47,057 nucleotides of DNA, from NCBI RefSeq assembly GCF_000773685.1, contig NZ_JPQO01000220.1, positions 1-47,057 of the forward strand. Direction: 5' to 3'. The notes under the pieces are model-generated. The model saw only the letters and a program-made list of their open reading frames with translations. It ran no database searches and was not told the origin of the DNA. Shown in pieces: positions 35,626 through 44,945 of the stretch. The DNA is from Acinetobacter sp. HR7. GTDB lineage: Bacteria; Pseudomonadota; Gammaproteobacteria; Pseudomonadales; Moraxellaceae. Numbering within the stretch: the first letter of the stretch is position 1; every line of letters starts with the position of its first letter. The position numbers and the translations under genes are program-made.

Positions 35626-35799
35626 ATTTATAGAAATAGTCTAACTAATATACATAAACCTTCTAAAAAATTAAGGAAACCTCTCAAAAGAAAAGATCAA
35701 ATTAAAAAACAACCAATCCCAAGTGAAACAGTTTAGAAAATATCAAGTTCCTGTCATACTACAGGCCATAAAGGAAACATCTATTTTGAGGTAATCATC

Positions 35800-36849
35800 G
35801 TGATTTCAGTGGGTATTGTTGGTGGTACAGGTTATACAGGCGTTGAACTTTTGCGTCTATTACTACGACATCCAAACGTTGAAGTAAAAGCACTGACCTC
35901 ACGTACCGAAGCAGACCGCCGTGTGGATGACATGTTCCCAAGCCTGCGTGGTCATACCGATCTTCAGTTTTCTGACCTGAGCATTGATCTGCTGAAATCT
36001 TGCGATGTGGTGTTCTTTGCGACTCCTCATGGTGTGGCAATGAAACATGCTGAAGAATTGGTGGCTGCCAATACCAAAGTCATCGACCTTGCGGCGGACT
36101 TCCGTCTGCAAAATCTGGATCAGTTTGAAAAATGGTATGGCATGGAACATGCTTGTCCATCAGTATTACAAGATTCTGTGTATGGTCTGTCTGAACTGAA
36201 CCGTGACAAGATCAAACAGGCGAATGTGATTGGTAACCCAGGCTGTTATCCAACCACTGTACAACTTGGTCTAGCACCAGTATTAAAATCAAGCGACGCC
36301 TTGGTTAAACCAGAAAGCATTATCATTGATGCTAAATCAGGTGTATCTGGTGCAGGCCGTAAAGCCAGCCTGGGCATGATCTATTCTGAAAATGCAGACA
36401 ACTTTAAGGCGTATGGTGTAGCAGGTCATCGTCACCATCCTGAGATCGTGGAAGCATTGGAAAATATCTCAGGTCAAAAAGGTGTATTTGACCATATTCT
36501 GTTTGTGCCACATCTGGTACCAATGATTCGCGGTATGCTGTCTACAATTTATGTAGATTTAACAGAAGCAGGTCAGGCTGCTGATTTACAGGCATTGTAT
36601 GAACAGTTCTATGCCAATGAACAGTTTGTTGATGTGATGCCAGCCGGCAGCTCACCAGAGACCCGTTCTGTACGTGGTGCCAATGAACTGCGTATTGCAC
36701 TGTACAAGCCACAACCAACCAAACTGGTGATCCTGGTTGCACAGGACAATCTGGTCAAAGGGGCAGCAGGTCAGGCAGTACAGAACATGAATCTGATGTT
36801 TGGCTTTGCTGAAAATGCTGGCCTGCAGAATATTGCTTTATTACCATAA
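35800..36849 (+). CDS. argC: N-acetyl-gamma-glutamyl-phosphate reductase
   Basis: ArgC reduces N-acetylglutamyl phosphate to the semialdehyde in arginine synthesis, using NADPH. The NADP-binding loop [14 protein letters not shown] opens the protein, and the active-site cysteine is Cys149 in GNPGCYPT. It is 349 residues, normal for the long type. The start is GTG at 35800, with GAGGT eight bases upstream and no better ATG nearby. argF lies 7 kb away and on the other strand, so arginine genes are scattered here. Confidence 0.96.
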   Translation: MISVGIVGGTGYTGVELLRLLLRHPNVEVKALTSRTEADRRVDDMFPSLRGHTDLQFSDLSIDLLKSCDVVFFATPHGVAMKHAEELVAANTKVIDLAADFRLQNLDQFEKWYGMEHACPSVLQDSVYGLSELNRDKIKQANVIGNPGCYPTTVQLGLAPVLKSSDALVKPESIIIDAKSGVSGAGRKASLGMIYSENADNFKAYGVAGHRHHPEIVEALENISGQKGVFDHILFVPHLVPMIRGMLSTIYVDLTEAGQAADLQALYEQFYANEQFVDVMPAGSSPETRSVRGANELRIALYKPQPTKLVILVAQDNLVKGAAGQAVQNMNLMFGFAENAGLQNIALLP

Positions 36850-36867
36850 AAAACGTATTAAAACTTC

Positions 36868-36899
36868 ACACACATTTGAATTTCGATTTAAATGTGTGT
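36868..36899 (+). other. Perfect 10-bp hairpin after argC
   Basis: ACACACATTT (36868-36877) pairs with AAATGTGTGT (36890-36899) around a 12-base loop, 18 bases after argC. There is no T tract. It may be a 3'-end stabiliser, a leader structure of the next gene, or an operator. Confidence 0.55.
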
Positions 36900-36924
36900 C
36901 TTGAAAAAGATAGAAGAGAACACA

Positions 36925-37671
36925 ATGCCGAATACTGAACCCAACGATATGATCCAGGATGAAAAGGAAAAAACACCCTTTCTGAAAGGGAATCTGCCAC
37001 TTGCAATTGGTGCTGCAGTGCTGGTGCTGGGCAGCGGCCTGCTTGGCTATTCTGTGGGTCATCGTCAGGGTTTAACGGCAGTGGGCTTTGAGGCAGATGC
37101 CGAACAGTTGGTTGAAGTGGTACAAAAGCAGAAAACCAGTCTGGAAGCATTAAACAAAAAACTCAATGCGACCACGCAGGAACGTGATCTGGCAGTCAGC
37201 AATGCTAATGACCTATTTCTGGCGGTAAACAAGGCGCGTGATGAGCATACCCAGGCAGAAAGTCTGGCGGTGCTGTATCGTGAAGTGCTGCGTCAGCGTG
37301 GTGGCCTGCCATTGTCGGTACAGCATATTGCAGTCAAACCGTTACCTGAAAACGCTTACGAATATCAGCTGGATCTAATTCAGATCAGTCCAAGCAAGGC
37401 ACGTGTCTCTGGTTCTGTAGAAATTCGTCTGATTCGTGGTAGCGAAATTTTGGTCGTACCAATGGCAGACAAAAACTTTAATTTTGAAAATTATGAACGT
37501 CTGACCGGGCGCTGGACCATGCCGAAAGGCTTTGTGCCTGAGTTTATTGAAGTTCGCCTCACAGGAGCTAAACCTGTGACTCGCCGTTTTAGTTGGGGTA
37601 AGGGTCCGGCAATTGAAAACCAATCTGCATTCCTGTCTGAGATCCCACAGACTGAACCGAATGCAAACTAA
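36925..37671 (+). CDS. Conserved membrane-anchored protein (DUF6776-like)
   Basis: The 248-residue product has a charged cytoplasmic N terminus, one membrane helix at about residues 24-44 ([20 protein letters not shown]), a coiled coil at about 55-110 and a beta-rich C-terminal domain (about 125-235) with [14 protein letters not shown]. It looks like the DUF6776 group of gammaproteobacteria, of unknown role; I am not certain of the family number. ATG 36925 is chosen because AGAAGAG lies upstream and the in-frame ATG at 36892 falls inside a hairpin. It abuts clpS closely. Confidence 0.75.
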   Translation: MPNTEPNDMIQDEKEKTPFLKGNLPLAIGAAVLVLGSGLLGYSVGHRQGLTAVGFEADAEQLVEVVQKQKTSLEALNKKLNATTQERDLAVSNANDLFLAVNKARDEHTQAESLAVLYREVLRQRGGLPLSVQHIAVKPLPENAYEYQLDLIQISPSKARVSGSVEIRLIRGSEILVVPMADKNFNFENYERLTGRWTMPKGFVPEFIEVRLTGAKPVTRRFSWGKGPAIENQSAFLSEIPQTEPNAN

Positions 37672-37688
37672 GTGTGAAAAGTAAATCT

Positions 37689-38099
37689 ATGCCAAGCAAC
37701 AAACGTCATATTTGTCTAAGTGAAATTAAGAATTCCTTTTACCAGTCTGGTATTGTCGACTGGCACATCAGTCCGCGCTTGGCAAACACGTTTGAGGATG
37801 AAGATGCTGATATTGCAGTGCAAACTGCACCACCAGAATTAAAACGTCCACCCCTGTACGCTGTAGTCCTGTTGAATGACGATTACACCCCAATGGAGTT
37901 TGTAATTGAAATTTTACAACAATACTTTGCAATGAATCTTGACCAAGCTACACAAGTAATGCTAACTGTACATTATGAAGGAAAAGGTGTTGCTGGCGTC
38001 TATCCACGAGACATTGCGGAAACGAAAGCGAACCAAGTCAATAATTACGCTCGATCACAAGGTCATCCATTACTTTGCCAGATTGAGCCTAAAGATTAA
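37689..38099 (+). CDS. clpS: ClpS, adaptor for ClpA
   Basis: ClpS delivers N-degron proteins to ClpAP. The conserved core is present: [24 protein letters not shown] (about residues 53-76), with the N-degron pocket residues and the [20 protein letters not shown] helix. The N-terminal extension of about 50 residues is longer than in E. coli ClpS (106 total). The start is uncertain: ATG 37689 has a poor ribosome site and a GTG at 37674 lies right after the upstream stop codon. clpA begins 9 bases downstream, so the two form an operon. Confidence 0.92.
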   Translation: MPSNKRHICLSEIKNSFYQSGIVDWHISPRLANTFEDEDADIAVQTAPPELKRPPLYAVVLLNDDYTPMEFVIEILQQYFAMNLDQATQVMLTVHYEGKGVAGVYPRDIAETKANQVNNYARSQGHPLLCQIEPKD

Positions 38100-38108
38100 G
38101 GGGGTTGC

Positions 38109-40385
38109 ATGCTCAGTCGTCAATTAGAAGTATCACTACGTTTGGCTGTTAGCATGGCTCGTCAAAAGAGACATGAGTTTCTGACAGTAGAACATTTATT
38201 ATTGGCTTTACTTGATAATGATTCCGCAGTGAATGCGCTGAAAGCGTGTGGTGCAGATATTGTGGTATTGCGTAAAGAACTTGAAGAATACGTAGAACAA
38301 CACACTCCAAAACTCGGTGAGAATAACGATCAGGCACCCCATCCAACTGAAAGTTTTGACCGAATCCTGCAGCGTGCAATTTTCCATGTACAGTCAAGTG
38401 GTGGGGATCGTACCGTTGAAGGTGCTGATATTCTAGTTGCAATGTACTCTGAGCGTGATTCGTTTGCAGTGTATCTGTTGAAACGTCATCAGATTAATCG
38501 TCTGACTTTGACACAATATCTATCTCATGGCACTCGCAAGGAAGAAGTACAGTCTGAAGAAGAAATTGAAGAGCTGGATGGCGAATCTACATCTTCAAGT
38601 GCTTCTGGTCCATTGGATTTGTACACAACCAATCTGAACCTTGAAGCGCAAAAGGGTAAAACCGATCCGCTGATTGGCCGTGAAAAAGAAATTGAGCGTG
38701 CTGCACAGATTCTTTGCCGTCGCCGTAAAAACAACCCGCTGCTGGTGGGTGATCCTGGTGTTGGTAAAACTTCCATTGCCGAAGGTCTGGCATGGTTAAT
38801 TGTCAATGGCAAGGCACCTAAACCGCTGGAAAAAGCCGAAATCTATAGTCTGGATATCGGTGCACTTGTAGCAGGAACCAAATACCGTGGTGACTTCGAA
38901 AAGCGTCTTAAACAGCTGTTAAATGCGCTGAAAAAGAAACCGGAAGCGGTACTATTTATTGATGAGATTCACATGATCATTGGAGCGGGTTCTAGCATGG
39001 GCAGCACCATGGATGCATCGAACCTGATCAAACCAGCTTTGGCGAATGGTACATTGCGTTGCATCGGTTCAACCACATTCCAGGAATACCGCCAGGTTTT
39101 TGAAAAAGATCATGCCTTGTCACGTCGTTTCCAGAAAATTGATGTGAATGAGCCTTCAATTTCTGAAACGATTGATATTTTGCGTGGTTTGAAATCGAAG
39201 TTTGAAGATTTCCACCATGTGAAATATGAAGATCAGGCTTTGGTCTCTGCAGTTGAACTGTCAGCGAAATTTATCAATGACCGTTTCCTGCCAGATAAAG
39301 CCATCGATGTGATTGATGAAGCAGGTGCTCAACGTCGACTGAAAGCAGAGCAGGACGACAGTCTGATTACCGTGGAAAACATCGAAGATATCGTGTCCAA
39401 GATTGCCCGTATTCCACCGAAAACAGTTTCTAAAGACGACAAGACCGTGCTTGAGAATCTGGAACGTGATCTTAAACGAGTGGTGTTTGGTCAGGATGAG
39501 GCGATTGAGGCCCTGGCTTCAGCGATCAAACTGTCACGTGCCGGTCTGAAATCTCCAGATAAGCCAGTGGGTAGCTTTGTCTTCGCAGGTCCTACTGGTG
39601 TAGGTAAGACAGAGGTCACTAAACAGCTGGCTAAACTGCTGGGTGTAGAACTGGTACGCTTCGACATGTCGGAATACATGGAGCGTCATGCGGTTTCTCG
39701 TTTGATTGGTGCACCTCCAGGTTATGTCGGTTTTGACCAAGGTGGCTTGCTGACCGATGCGATTCACAAAAATCCGCACTGTGTCTTGCTGCTGGATGAG
39801 ATTGAAAAAGCACATCCGGATGTGTTCAACCTGTTGTTGCAAATTATGGATCATGGCTCATTGACCGATAACAACGGCCGTAAGTCAGACTTCCGTAATG
39901 TAGTGTTGGTACTGACCACCAATATTGGTGCAGAAAGCATTTCCCGTGTCAGTATTGGTTTCATGGAGCAGGACAACAGCAAAGACAATCAGGAAGCGAT
40001 GAAGAAAGCGTTCTCACCTGAATTCCGTAACCGTCTTGACGGTGTGATACAGTTTAAGGCATTGCCGACTACGGTGATCGAAAGTGTGGTAGACAAGTTC
40101 TTGACTGAACTGCAAGCACAACTGGATGAGAAGAAAGTGGTGCTGGAAGTGGATCAGAGTGCGCGTGAATGGATGGCTGAAAATGGTTATGATCGCCTGA
40201 TGGGTGCTCGTCCAATGCAACGTTTGATTCAGGAACATCTGAAAAAACCACTGGCAGAAATGATTCTGTTTGGTGAGCTTGCAGAAAATGGCGGTAATGT
40301 CGCAGTCTCTGTCCGTAAAGAAAATGGCAAGGCTGTCGGCTTGAAATTGGAAGTATTTGAAGACCAGACTGCTGAACCAGCTTAA
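38109..40385 (+). CDS. clpA: ClpA, AAA+ unfoldase of the ClpAP protease
   Basis: ClpA unfolds substrates and feeds them to ClpP. The 758-residue length equals that of E. coli ClpA. It has the N domain that binds ClpS, then two AAA+ modules with Walker A motifs GDPGVGKT (about 214-221) and GPTGVGKT (about 494-501), Walker B segments VLFIDEIHM and VLLLDEIEK, and the D2 pore/sensor motifs (GAPPGYVGFDQGG, RNRLDGVI). AAGGGGG lies just upstream of the ATG. No clpP is next to it. Confidence 0.97.
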   Translation: MLSRQLEVSLRLAVSMARQKRHEFLTVEHLLLALLDNDSAVNALKACGADIVVLRKELEEYVEQHTPKLGENNDQAPHPTESFDRILQRAIFHVQSSGGDRTVEGADILVAMYSERDSFAVYLLKRHQINRLTLTQYLSHGTRKEEVQSEEEIEELDGESTSSSASGPLDLYTTNLNLEAQKGKTDPLIGREKEIERAAQILCRRRKNNPLLVGDPGVGKTSIAEGLAWLIVNGKAPKPLEKAEIYSLDIGALVAGTKYRGDFEKRLKQLLNALKKKPEAVLFIDEIHMIIGAGSSMGSTMDASNLIKPALANGTLRCIGSTTFQEYRQVFEKDHALSRRFQKIDVNEPSISETIDILRGLKSKFEDFHHVKYEDQALVSAVELSAKFINDRFLPDKAIDVIDEAGAQRRLKAEQDDSLITVENIEDIVSKIARIPPKTVSKDDKTVLENLERDLKRVVFGQDEAIEALASAIKLSRAGLKSPDKPVGSFVFAGPTGVGKTEVTKQLAKLLGVELVRFDMSEYMERHAVSRLIGAPPGYVGFDQGGLLTDAIHKNPHCVLLLDEIEKAHPDVFNLLLQIMDHGSLTDNNGRKSDFRNVVLVLTTNIGAESISRVSIGFMEQDNSKDNQEAMKKAFSPEFRNRLDGVIQFKALPTTVIESVVDKFLTELQAQLDEKKVVLEVDQSAREWMAENGYDRLMGARPMQRLIQEHLKKPLAEMILFGELAENGGNVAVSVRKENGKAVGLKLEVFEDQTAEPA

Positions 40386-40399
40386 AAGTCCAAGAAATT

Positions 40400-40432
40400 A
40401 AAAAGAACCCGTGCAAGCACGGGTTCTTTTAT
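40400..40432 (+). terminator. Terminator after clpA
   Basis: An AAAAGAACCCGTGC / GCACGGGTTCTTTT stem with a tiny loop and T tail lies 15 bases beyond the stop. Confidence 0.94.
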
Positions 40433-40477
40433 TGTTATGATCAAATAAATTTTTTCTTAAATGTCTAATAACACGAT

Positions 40478-40831
40478 ATGGAATTTCAGTTCAGTAAACT
40501 CATCACCACATTCTGCCTATTTCTGATCACTGCCGTGATGGAAATTTTGGGATGTTATTTTCCATATCTGATTTTAAATCAGGGTAAAAGCCACTGGTTC
40601 TGGCTACCGACGGCGTTATCACTAGCAGTCTTTGTCTGGCTGTTAACTTTGCATCCCGCGGCTTCAGGCCGTATCTATGCGGCCTATGGCGGTATTTATA
40701 TCTTTACAGCACTGATGTGGCTGCGTTTTGTTGATCAGGTGAGTTTATCTCGTTGGGATTTGCTCGGTGGGCTGGTGGTAATCCTCGGTGCACTGATTAT
40801 TATTTTGCAGCCACAAGGTCTGATTCGTTAA
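40478..40831 (+). CDS. YnfA/UPF0060 family small membrane protein
   Basis: The 117-residue protein has four hydrophobic segments and the UPF0060 pattern: [13 protein letters not shown], then [39 protein letters not shown]. Some family members act as small multidrug-resistance type exporters, but the substrate here is unknown. It is a single-gene unit between clpA's terminator and a convergent small gene. The ribosome site is weak. Confidence 0.88.
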   Translation: MEFQFSKLITTFCLFLITAVMEILGCYFPYLILNQGKSHWFWLPTALSLAVFVWLLTLHPAASGRIYAAYGGIYIFTALMWLRFVDQVSLSRWDLLGGLVVILGALIIILQPQGLIR

Positions 40832-40860
40832 TTCACTTCAAACCATGTAATACGTTTCCG

Positions 40861-40886
40861 CTGTAAAGGCTTATTTGCCTTTACAG
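40861..40886. terminator. Hairpin at the convergent gene ends
   Basis: A perfect 10-bp stem CTGTAAAGGC / GCCTTTACAG with a 6-base loop lies between the YnfA-like gene and the next minus-strand gene, overlapping the latter's last codons. It has no long T run, so termination is probable but not certain. Confidence 0.6.
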
Positions 40887-41347
40887 TCTTTCTGAGTAAT
40901 TTCCACATCATACGTTTGTGTGGTTGAGCTGAGTTCCAGGCTCACTTTATATGGATTTTGCAGTTGATACTGGTGTTCATAGAAAATGGCACAGTTATTC
41001 AGAAGATTCTTGCGGATCAGGCTGGTCACTTCCTTCGTGCCCTTATCCTGTTCAAACTGGGCAAAATCCGGGGTAATGATCAAGCCTTTGAGTTCGGTTT
41101 TATCAGCCGTCAGTTTTAACTGTTCAATTACCGTGTTCTGGTCAATCTGCAGCGGCAAGGTTTTGGAATCTTCCGCACTCAGAACGGCCAGCAGTTCATT
41201 CAGTTCGGCCTTTTTCTTGATCTTGTATTTACTGTTGATGATCTGTTTTTGTTGCAGATATTGGTCAAATTCTGATGCGTGAATCGCTGTGGAAATAATG
41301 CCTAAACCCAGGCCAAGTGCAGCGAAAAAAGGTGTTCTATATTTCAT
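40871..41347 (-). CDS. Small exported hypothetical protein
   Basis: I do not recognise this family. ATG 41347 gives 158 residues with a signal peptide (MKYRTPFFAALGLGLGIIST, cleaved near HA-S) and a soluble lysine-rich domain with two cysteines (about 124 and 155) that could form a disulfide. It lies alone and converges on the YnfA-like gene. The upstream in-frame start at 41356 has no better ribosome site. Confidence 0.7.
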   Translation of the reverse strand: MKYRTPFFAALGLGLGIISTAIHASEFDQYLQQKQIINSKYKIKKKAELNELLAVLSAEDSKTLPLQIDQNTVIEQLKLTADKTELKGLIITPDFAQFEQDKGTKEVTSLIRKNLLNNCAIFYEHQYQLQNPYKVSLELSSTTQTYDVEITQKDCKGK

Positions 41348-41682
41348 GTAAATCACGAAGAGTTGCTGTATTTATGCGCTTAATGAGAACATGAATAAAA
41401 ACACTGCGCAACTCGACCTTTGTAAATTTCAAATTTATACGTCTCATCAAATTACTTATTCATAAGATATAGAATTTCAAAAAGAAATTATGTGAAAAAT
41501 CTATTAAGAAATATAAATTACTTTTTGTGTGAATATTCATCTACGTTTATAGTCATACACCTCCCCAATAGCAACATACAGCTTTGTGCCAGTATGTGTG
41601 CGCAAAACGACATGTGTTTATGAGCAAGAAAATAATGATTCATAAACCAGGAACTTTTATTTTCAAAATATAGGGTATTAAT
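41348..41682. other. AT-rich intergenic region before the MFS gene
   Basis: The region holds no supported gene. It includes small inverted repeats (AATTTC-5-GAAATT near 41472-41488; ACATAC/GTATGT near 41574-41598) and a candidate promoter for the MFS gene: TTGTGT (41525-41530) and TATAGT (41548-41553) spaced by 17. That predicts a leader of about 120 bases. Confidence 0.5.
41525..41553 (+). promoter_or_regulatory. Candidate sigma-70 promoter of the MFS gene
   Basis: TTGTGT and TATAGT are separated by 17 bases. If correct, transcription begins about 120 bases before the TTG start codon. Confidence 0.45.
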
Positions 41683-42975
41683 TTGAGTCAAGCATATACC
41701 AAACAGGAAAAGGCGAGTCGTATCAAGGGGATTGTAGGTGCTGCCTCCGGTAATCTGGTCGAATGGTTCGATTTCTATATTTATGCTGTATTTGCAGCCT
41801 ATTTTACCAAAGCACTGACTGCGCCGAATATGGATAGTTCGACTCAGGCAATTTATGTCTGGGGCGTATTTGCAGCCAGTTTCTTTATGCGTCCGATCGG
41901 CAGCTGGTTATTTGGCCGTATTGCGGACAAGCATGGCCGTAAAAAGTCCATGGTAATTTCCATCTGCCTGATGGCACTCAGTTCATTTCTGTTTGCGGCA
42001 TTGCCAACTTATGAGCAGGTGGGGATGGCAGCCCCATTCCTGCTGTTGATGGTACGTTTGCTACAAGGCTTATCGGTTGGTGGTGAATATGGTTCCGTCG
42101 CGACCTATATGAGTGAGCTGGGCTTACGTGGTCAGCGTGGTTTCTTTTCCTCTTTCCAGTATGTGACCTTAACCGGTGGTCAGCTTCTGGCCAGTCTGCT
42201 GGGCGTGATTTTCCTCGGCTTTATGTCTGAACAGCAGTTGCTGGATGGCGGCTGGCGTATTCCATTTGTGATTGGTGGTCTGGCTGCGATTGGTTCATTG
42301 CTGGCACGTAGCCGTCTGGAAGAAACCTTGTCACATGAAGACAGTGACAAAGAAGAGTCCGGCACCCTACGTGAACTGTTTAAGAATCACTGGAAAACCT
42401 TCCTGCTGGTGGTGGGTTATACCTCAGCAGGTTCACTCAGCTTTTATGTGATTACGGTGTATTCAAAAACCTATCTGACCAATATCGGCATTGATCCAAA
42501 GACCGTCGGTTTTATCATGACCGCCTGTATCTTTGTCCTAATGATTGCACAGCCGGTATTTGGTGCTCTATCGGACAAGATCGGACGGCGTACCTGTATG
42601 CTGCTGTTTAGTGGCCTGATGGCAATTGCGATTTATCCTGTGATGGCGGTGGGTATGCGGGCATTCAGTGAAACCCCATTTATCATTGCATTATTGCTGA
42701 TCTTCCTGATGCTGCTACTGAGTCTGTACACGTCGATTGGTGGTATTGTGAAAGCGGAAATGTTCCCGCCGCATGTACGTGCCTTAGGTGTAGGTTTCTC
42801 TTATGCTGTGGGTAATGCTGTTTTTGGAGGGTCAGCTCCTTCAGTCGCCTTACAGTTCAAATCTGCAGGCATTGAAAATGTCTTCTTCATTTATGTCATT
42901 ATCATGCTACTGGTATGTTTCTTCTGTAGCTGGCAGTTGCCGAAAGAACCGAAATTCTTAAAAGATGATCACTAA
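41683..42975 (+). CDS. MFS transporter, MHS (metabolite:H+ symporter) family
   Basis: The 430-residue, 12-helix protein is close to KgtP/ProP-like symporters for dicarboxylates or related metabolites: NLVEWFDFYIYAVFAAYF in helix 1, FFMRPIGSWLFGRIADKHGRKK loop 2-3 signature and LLQGLSVGGEYGS in helix 4. 2-Oxoglutarate or another organic acid is a likely substrate class, not proven. The start is TTG at 41683: GGG lies seven bases upstream, and an in-frame TAG 12 bases upstream rules out a longer form. A terminator follows and separates it from the convergent argF. Confidence 0.9.
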   Translation: MSQAYTKQEKASRIKGIVGAASGNLVEWFDFYIYAVFAAYFTKALTAPNMDSSTQAIYVWGVFAASFFMRPIGSWLFGRIADKHGRKKSMVISICLMALSSFLFAALPTYEQVGMAAPFLLLMVRLLQGLSVGGEYGSVATYMSELGLRGQRGFFSSFQYVTLTGGQLLASLLGVIFLGFMSEQQLLDGGWRIPFVIGGLAAIGSLLARSRLEETLSHEDSDKEESGTLRELFKNHWKTFLLVVGYTSAGSLSFYVITVYSKTYLTNIGIDPKTVGFIMTACIFVLMIAQPVFGALSDKIGRRTCMLLFSGLMAIAIYPVMAVGMRAFSETPFIIALLLIFLMLLLSLYTSIGGIVKAEMFPPHVRALGVGFSYAVGNAVFGGSAPSVALQFKSAGIENVFFIYVIIMLLVCFFCSWQLPKEPKFLKDDH

Positions 42976-42984
42976 GCTTTAAGC

Positions 42985-43018
42985 AATAAAAAAGCACCTA
43001 TTCAGGTGCTTTTTTATT
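42985..43018. terminator. Bidirectional terminator between MFS gene and argF
   Basis: An AAAAAAGCACCT / AGGTGCTTTTTT stem with a short loop serves both convergent genes. Confidence 0.93.
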
Positions 43019-43027
43019 GGACTGCAA

Positions 43028-43948
43028 TTACTCTTTTTTCAGGTTTTCATTCAACAGGAATTCAACCAGTGCCTTTTGGGCATGCAGACGGTTTTCAGCT
43101 TCATCCCAAACCACGGCATTTTTGTGGTCCAGCATGTTTTCTGAAATTTCTTCGCCACGGTGTGCAGGCAGGCAGTGCATGAACAGACAGTCTGGATGTG
43201 CCAGATCCATCAGGCGTTCATTCACTTGATAGTTCGCGAATGCTTTTTCACGCACTTTCTGTTCTTCTTCCTGGCCCATGCTCGCCCAAACGTCAGTTAC
43301 GATTAGGTCAGCATTAACCGCTGCATCTTCAGCAGAATCAACTAGTTCTACGCAGTGTGCGAATTCAGACAGGAATTTTTCTTGTGGCTCATAGCCTTTA
43401 GGTGCAGCAACTTTCAGTTTAAAGCCCCACATGTGTGCTGCTTCAATGTATGAATTACACATGTTGTTACCATCACCGATCCATGCCACTGTTTTACCTT
43501 CGATCGAACCGCGGTGTTCCAGGTAAGTCTGCATGTCAGCCAGTAGCTGGCAAGGGTGGTGGTCATCCGTCAGCGCATTGATCACAGGCACTTTTGAATA
43601 AGAAGCAAAACGTTCCACAATGTCATGACCGAAAGTACGGATCATCACGATATCCAACATGCTTGAAATCACACGTGCTGAATCTTCAATTGGTTCACCA
43701 CGGCCCAGCTGGGTGTCACGAGAGGACAGGAAGATTGCGCTGCCGCCGAATTGGGTCATGCCAGCTTCAAACGAAACACGGGTACGGGTACTGGATTTTT
43801 CAAAAATCATACCCATGACTTTACCAACGAAAGGCTGGAAAACTTCATTGTTATGCTGTTTGCGCTTGAGCTCGATCGCGCGTTGCAGAATCTGGTTGAG
43901 TTCTAAAGTCGATAAATCGCGTAAAGTCAGAAAGTGACGGAGAGCCAT
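43028..43948 (-). CDS. argF: Ornithine carbamoyltransferase
   Basis: OTCase makes citrulline from ornithine and carbamoyl phosphate. The 306-residue protein has the carbamoyl-phosphate motif SSTRTR (residues 52-57), HPCQ in [13 protein letters not shown], and the ornithine-binding [11 protein letters not shown] near the C terminus. GGAG precedes the ATG at a normal distance. The biosynthetic (ArgF) form is assumed; a catabolic ArcB would usually sit with arcA/arcC, none of which is here. Confidence 0.95.
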   Translation of the reverse strand: MALRHFLTLRDLSTLELNQILQRAIELKRKQHNNEVFQPFVGKVMGMIFEKSSTRTRVSFEAGMTQFGGSAIFLSSRDTQLGRGEPIEDSARVISSMLDIVMIRTFGHDIVERFASYSKVPVINALTDDHHPCQLLADMQTYLEHRGSIEGKTVAWIGDGNNMCNSYIEAAHMWGFKLKVAAPKGYEPQEKFLSEFAHCVELVDSAEDAAVNADLIVTDVWASMGQEEEQKVREKAFANYQVNERLMDLAHPDCLFMHCLPAHRGEEISENMLDHKNAVVWDEAENRLHAQKALVEFLLNENLKKE

Positions 43949-44059
43949 TCGTTACTCCACAATAATTGCTGAAAAGCAGGTTCAACAATTAGTTGTTGGT
44001 TAGTTAAATAAAATACGGAATCGGCTAATATACTATATGAAAAGCAAATTGCAAAAAAA

Positions 44060-44713
44060 CTAGACCTTTTGATGACCGTCTAGAAAGCGATCGACACAAT
44101 ATTGAATATATTTGATGGTTTCTTGATCAGTTTCGTCGCTTGGTAGACCCATCAAAATACGCCATTCGATATTTCTTAAAATGCCGAAATATAGTTGTGC
44201 CGAAAATAATGGATTTGGACAGTTGAGCAGACCTTTTGCATGCGCCTGTGACAATACCTCAGCAATGGACTGCTGGATATGTTTAGGGCCCTGTTCATGA
44301 ATATGCCGGGCAATATCCAGATTGCGACCACTTTGTTCCACAATCAGACGTATAAATGCAGCGTTCTGCGGCTGTTTGATGTGCTGGAAAAAGTTTACCA
44401 GCGTCTGAATCAAGTAATTTCTAAAATTCTGAGCCGTGTCTAGAGAAAAAGGCAGGCAGATATCTTTAAAGAACTGGGTACGGCGGTAGTCACAGATCGC
44501 CTTAAATAAACCTTCTTTACTGCCGAAATATTTATAAATGGACGCTTTGGAGCCGCCGGCATGATTGACGATGTCATCCAGTGAAACTGCATCATAGCCA
44601 CGTTCCAGGAACAGCTCGGTCGCACTGATCAGCAAGGCGAGACAGCGCTCATGTCCACGTTTGGTTGGTGGCACATCTTTGGCTAATGGTTCCAGTTGGA
44701 CAAGATCCTGCAT
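44060..44713 (-). CDS. TetR family transcriptional regulator
   Basis: The 217-residue protein has an N-terminal TetR helix-turn-helix (about residues 42-66: AVSLDDIVNHAGGSKASIYKYFGSKEGLF) and a helical C-terminal domain of the AefR type. It is divergent from prpB with 232 bases between start codons, which hold a 12-base palindrome. It may control itself and prpBC, but the usual regulators of prp genes are other families, so this is inference. It has no strong ribosome site. Confidence 0.88.
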   Translation of the reverse strand: MQDLVQLEPLAKDVPPTKRGHERCLALLISATELFLERGYDAVSLDDIVNHAGGSKASIYKYFGSKEGLFKAICDYRRTQFFKDICLPFSLDTAQNFRNYLIQTLVNFFQHIKQPQNAAFIRLIVEQSGRNLDIARHIHEQGPKHIQQSIAEVLSQAHAKGLLNCPNPLFSAQLYFGILRNIEWRILMGLPSDETDQETIKYIQYCVDRFLDGHQKV

Positions 44714-44819
44714 ATTGATAATGAAATCAGCACATTTTGAAATAGTTCAGAGGTCATCATATCAAAGTTACGCCCATATTTCATGGCAAGCGTGTAAGCC
44801 TTGTTTTGTTTGACAATTT

Positions 44820-44868
44820 TACTGGCCAGTACTTGCATGTTTGACTAAAGTTTTAGAGCATTTATTCT
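44820..44868 (+). promoter_or_regulatory. prpB promoter with upstream palindrome
   Basis: -35 TTGACT (44841-44846) and -10 TATTCT (44863-44868) are spaced by 16. Just upstream lies the perfect 12-base palindrome TACTGGCCAGTA (44820-44831), a plausible operator for the divergent TetR regulator or another prp regulator. Confidence 0.55.
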
Positions 44869-44945
44869 ATCAGGTCATGGATTGAGCAACCGTTCTGGGT
44901 ATACTCAGATTTCAATAATTAAAGCCAACACTGTGGAAAGGGAAG

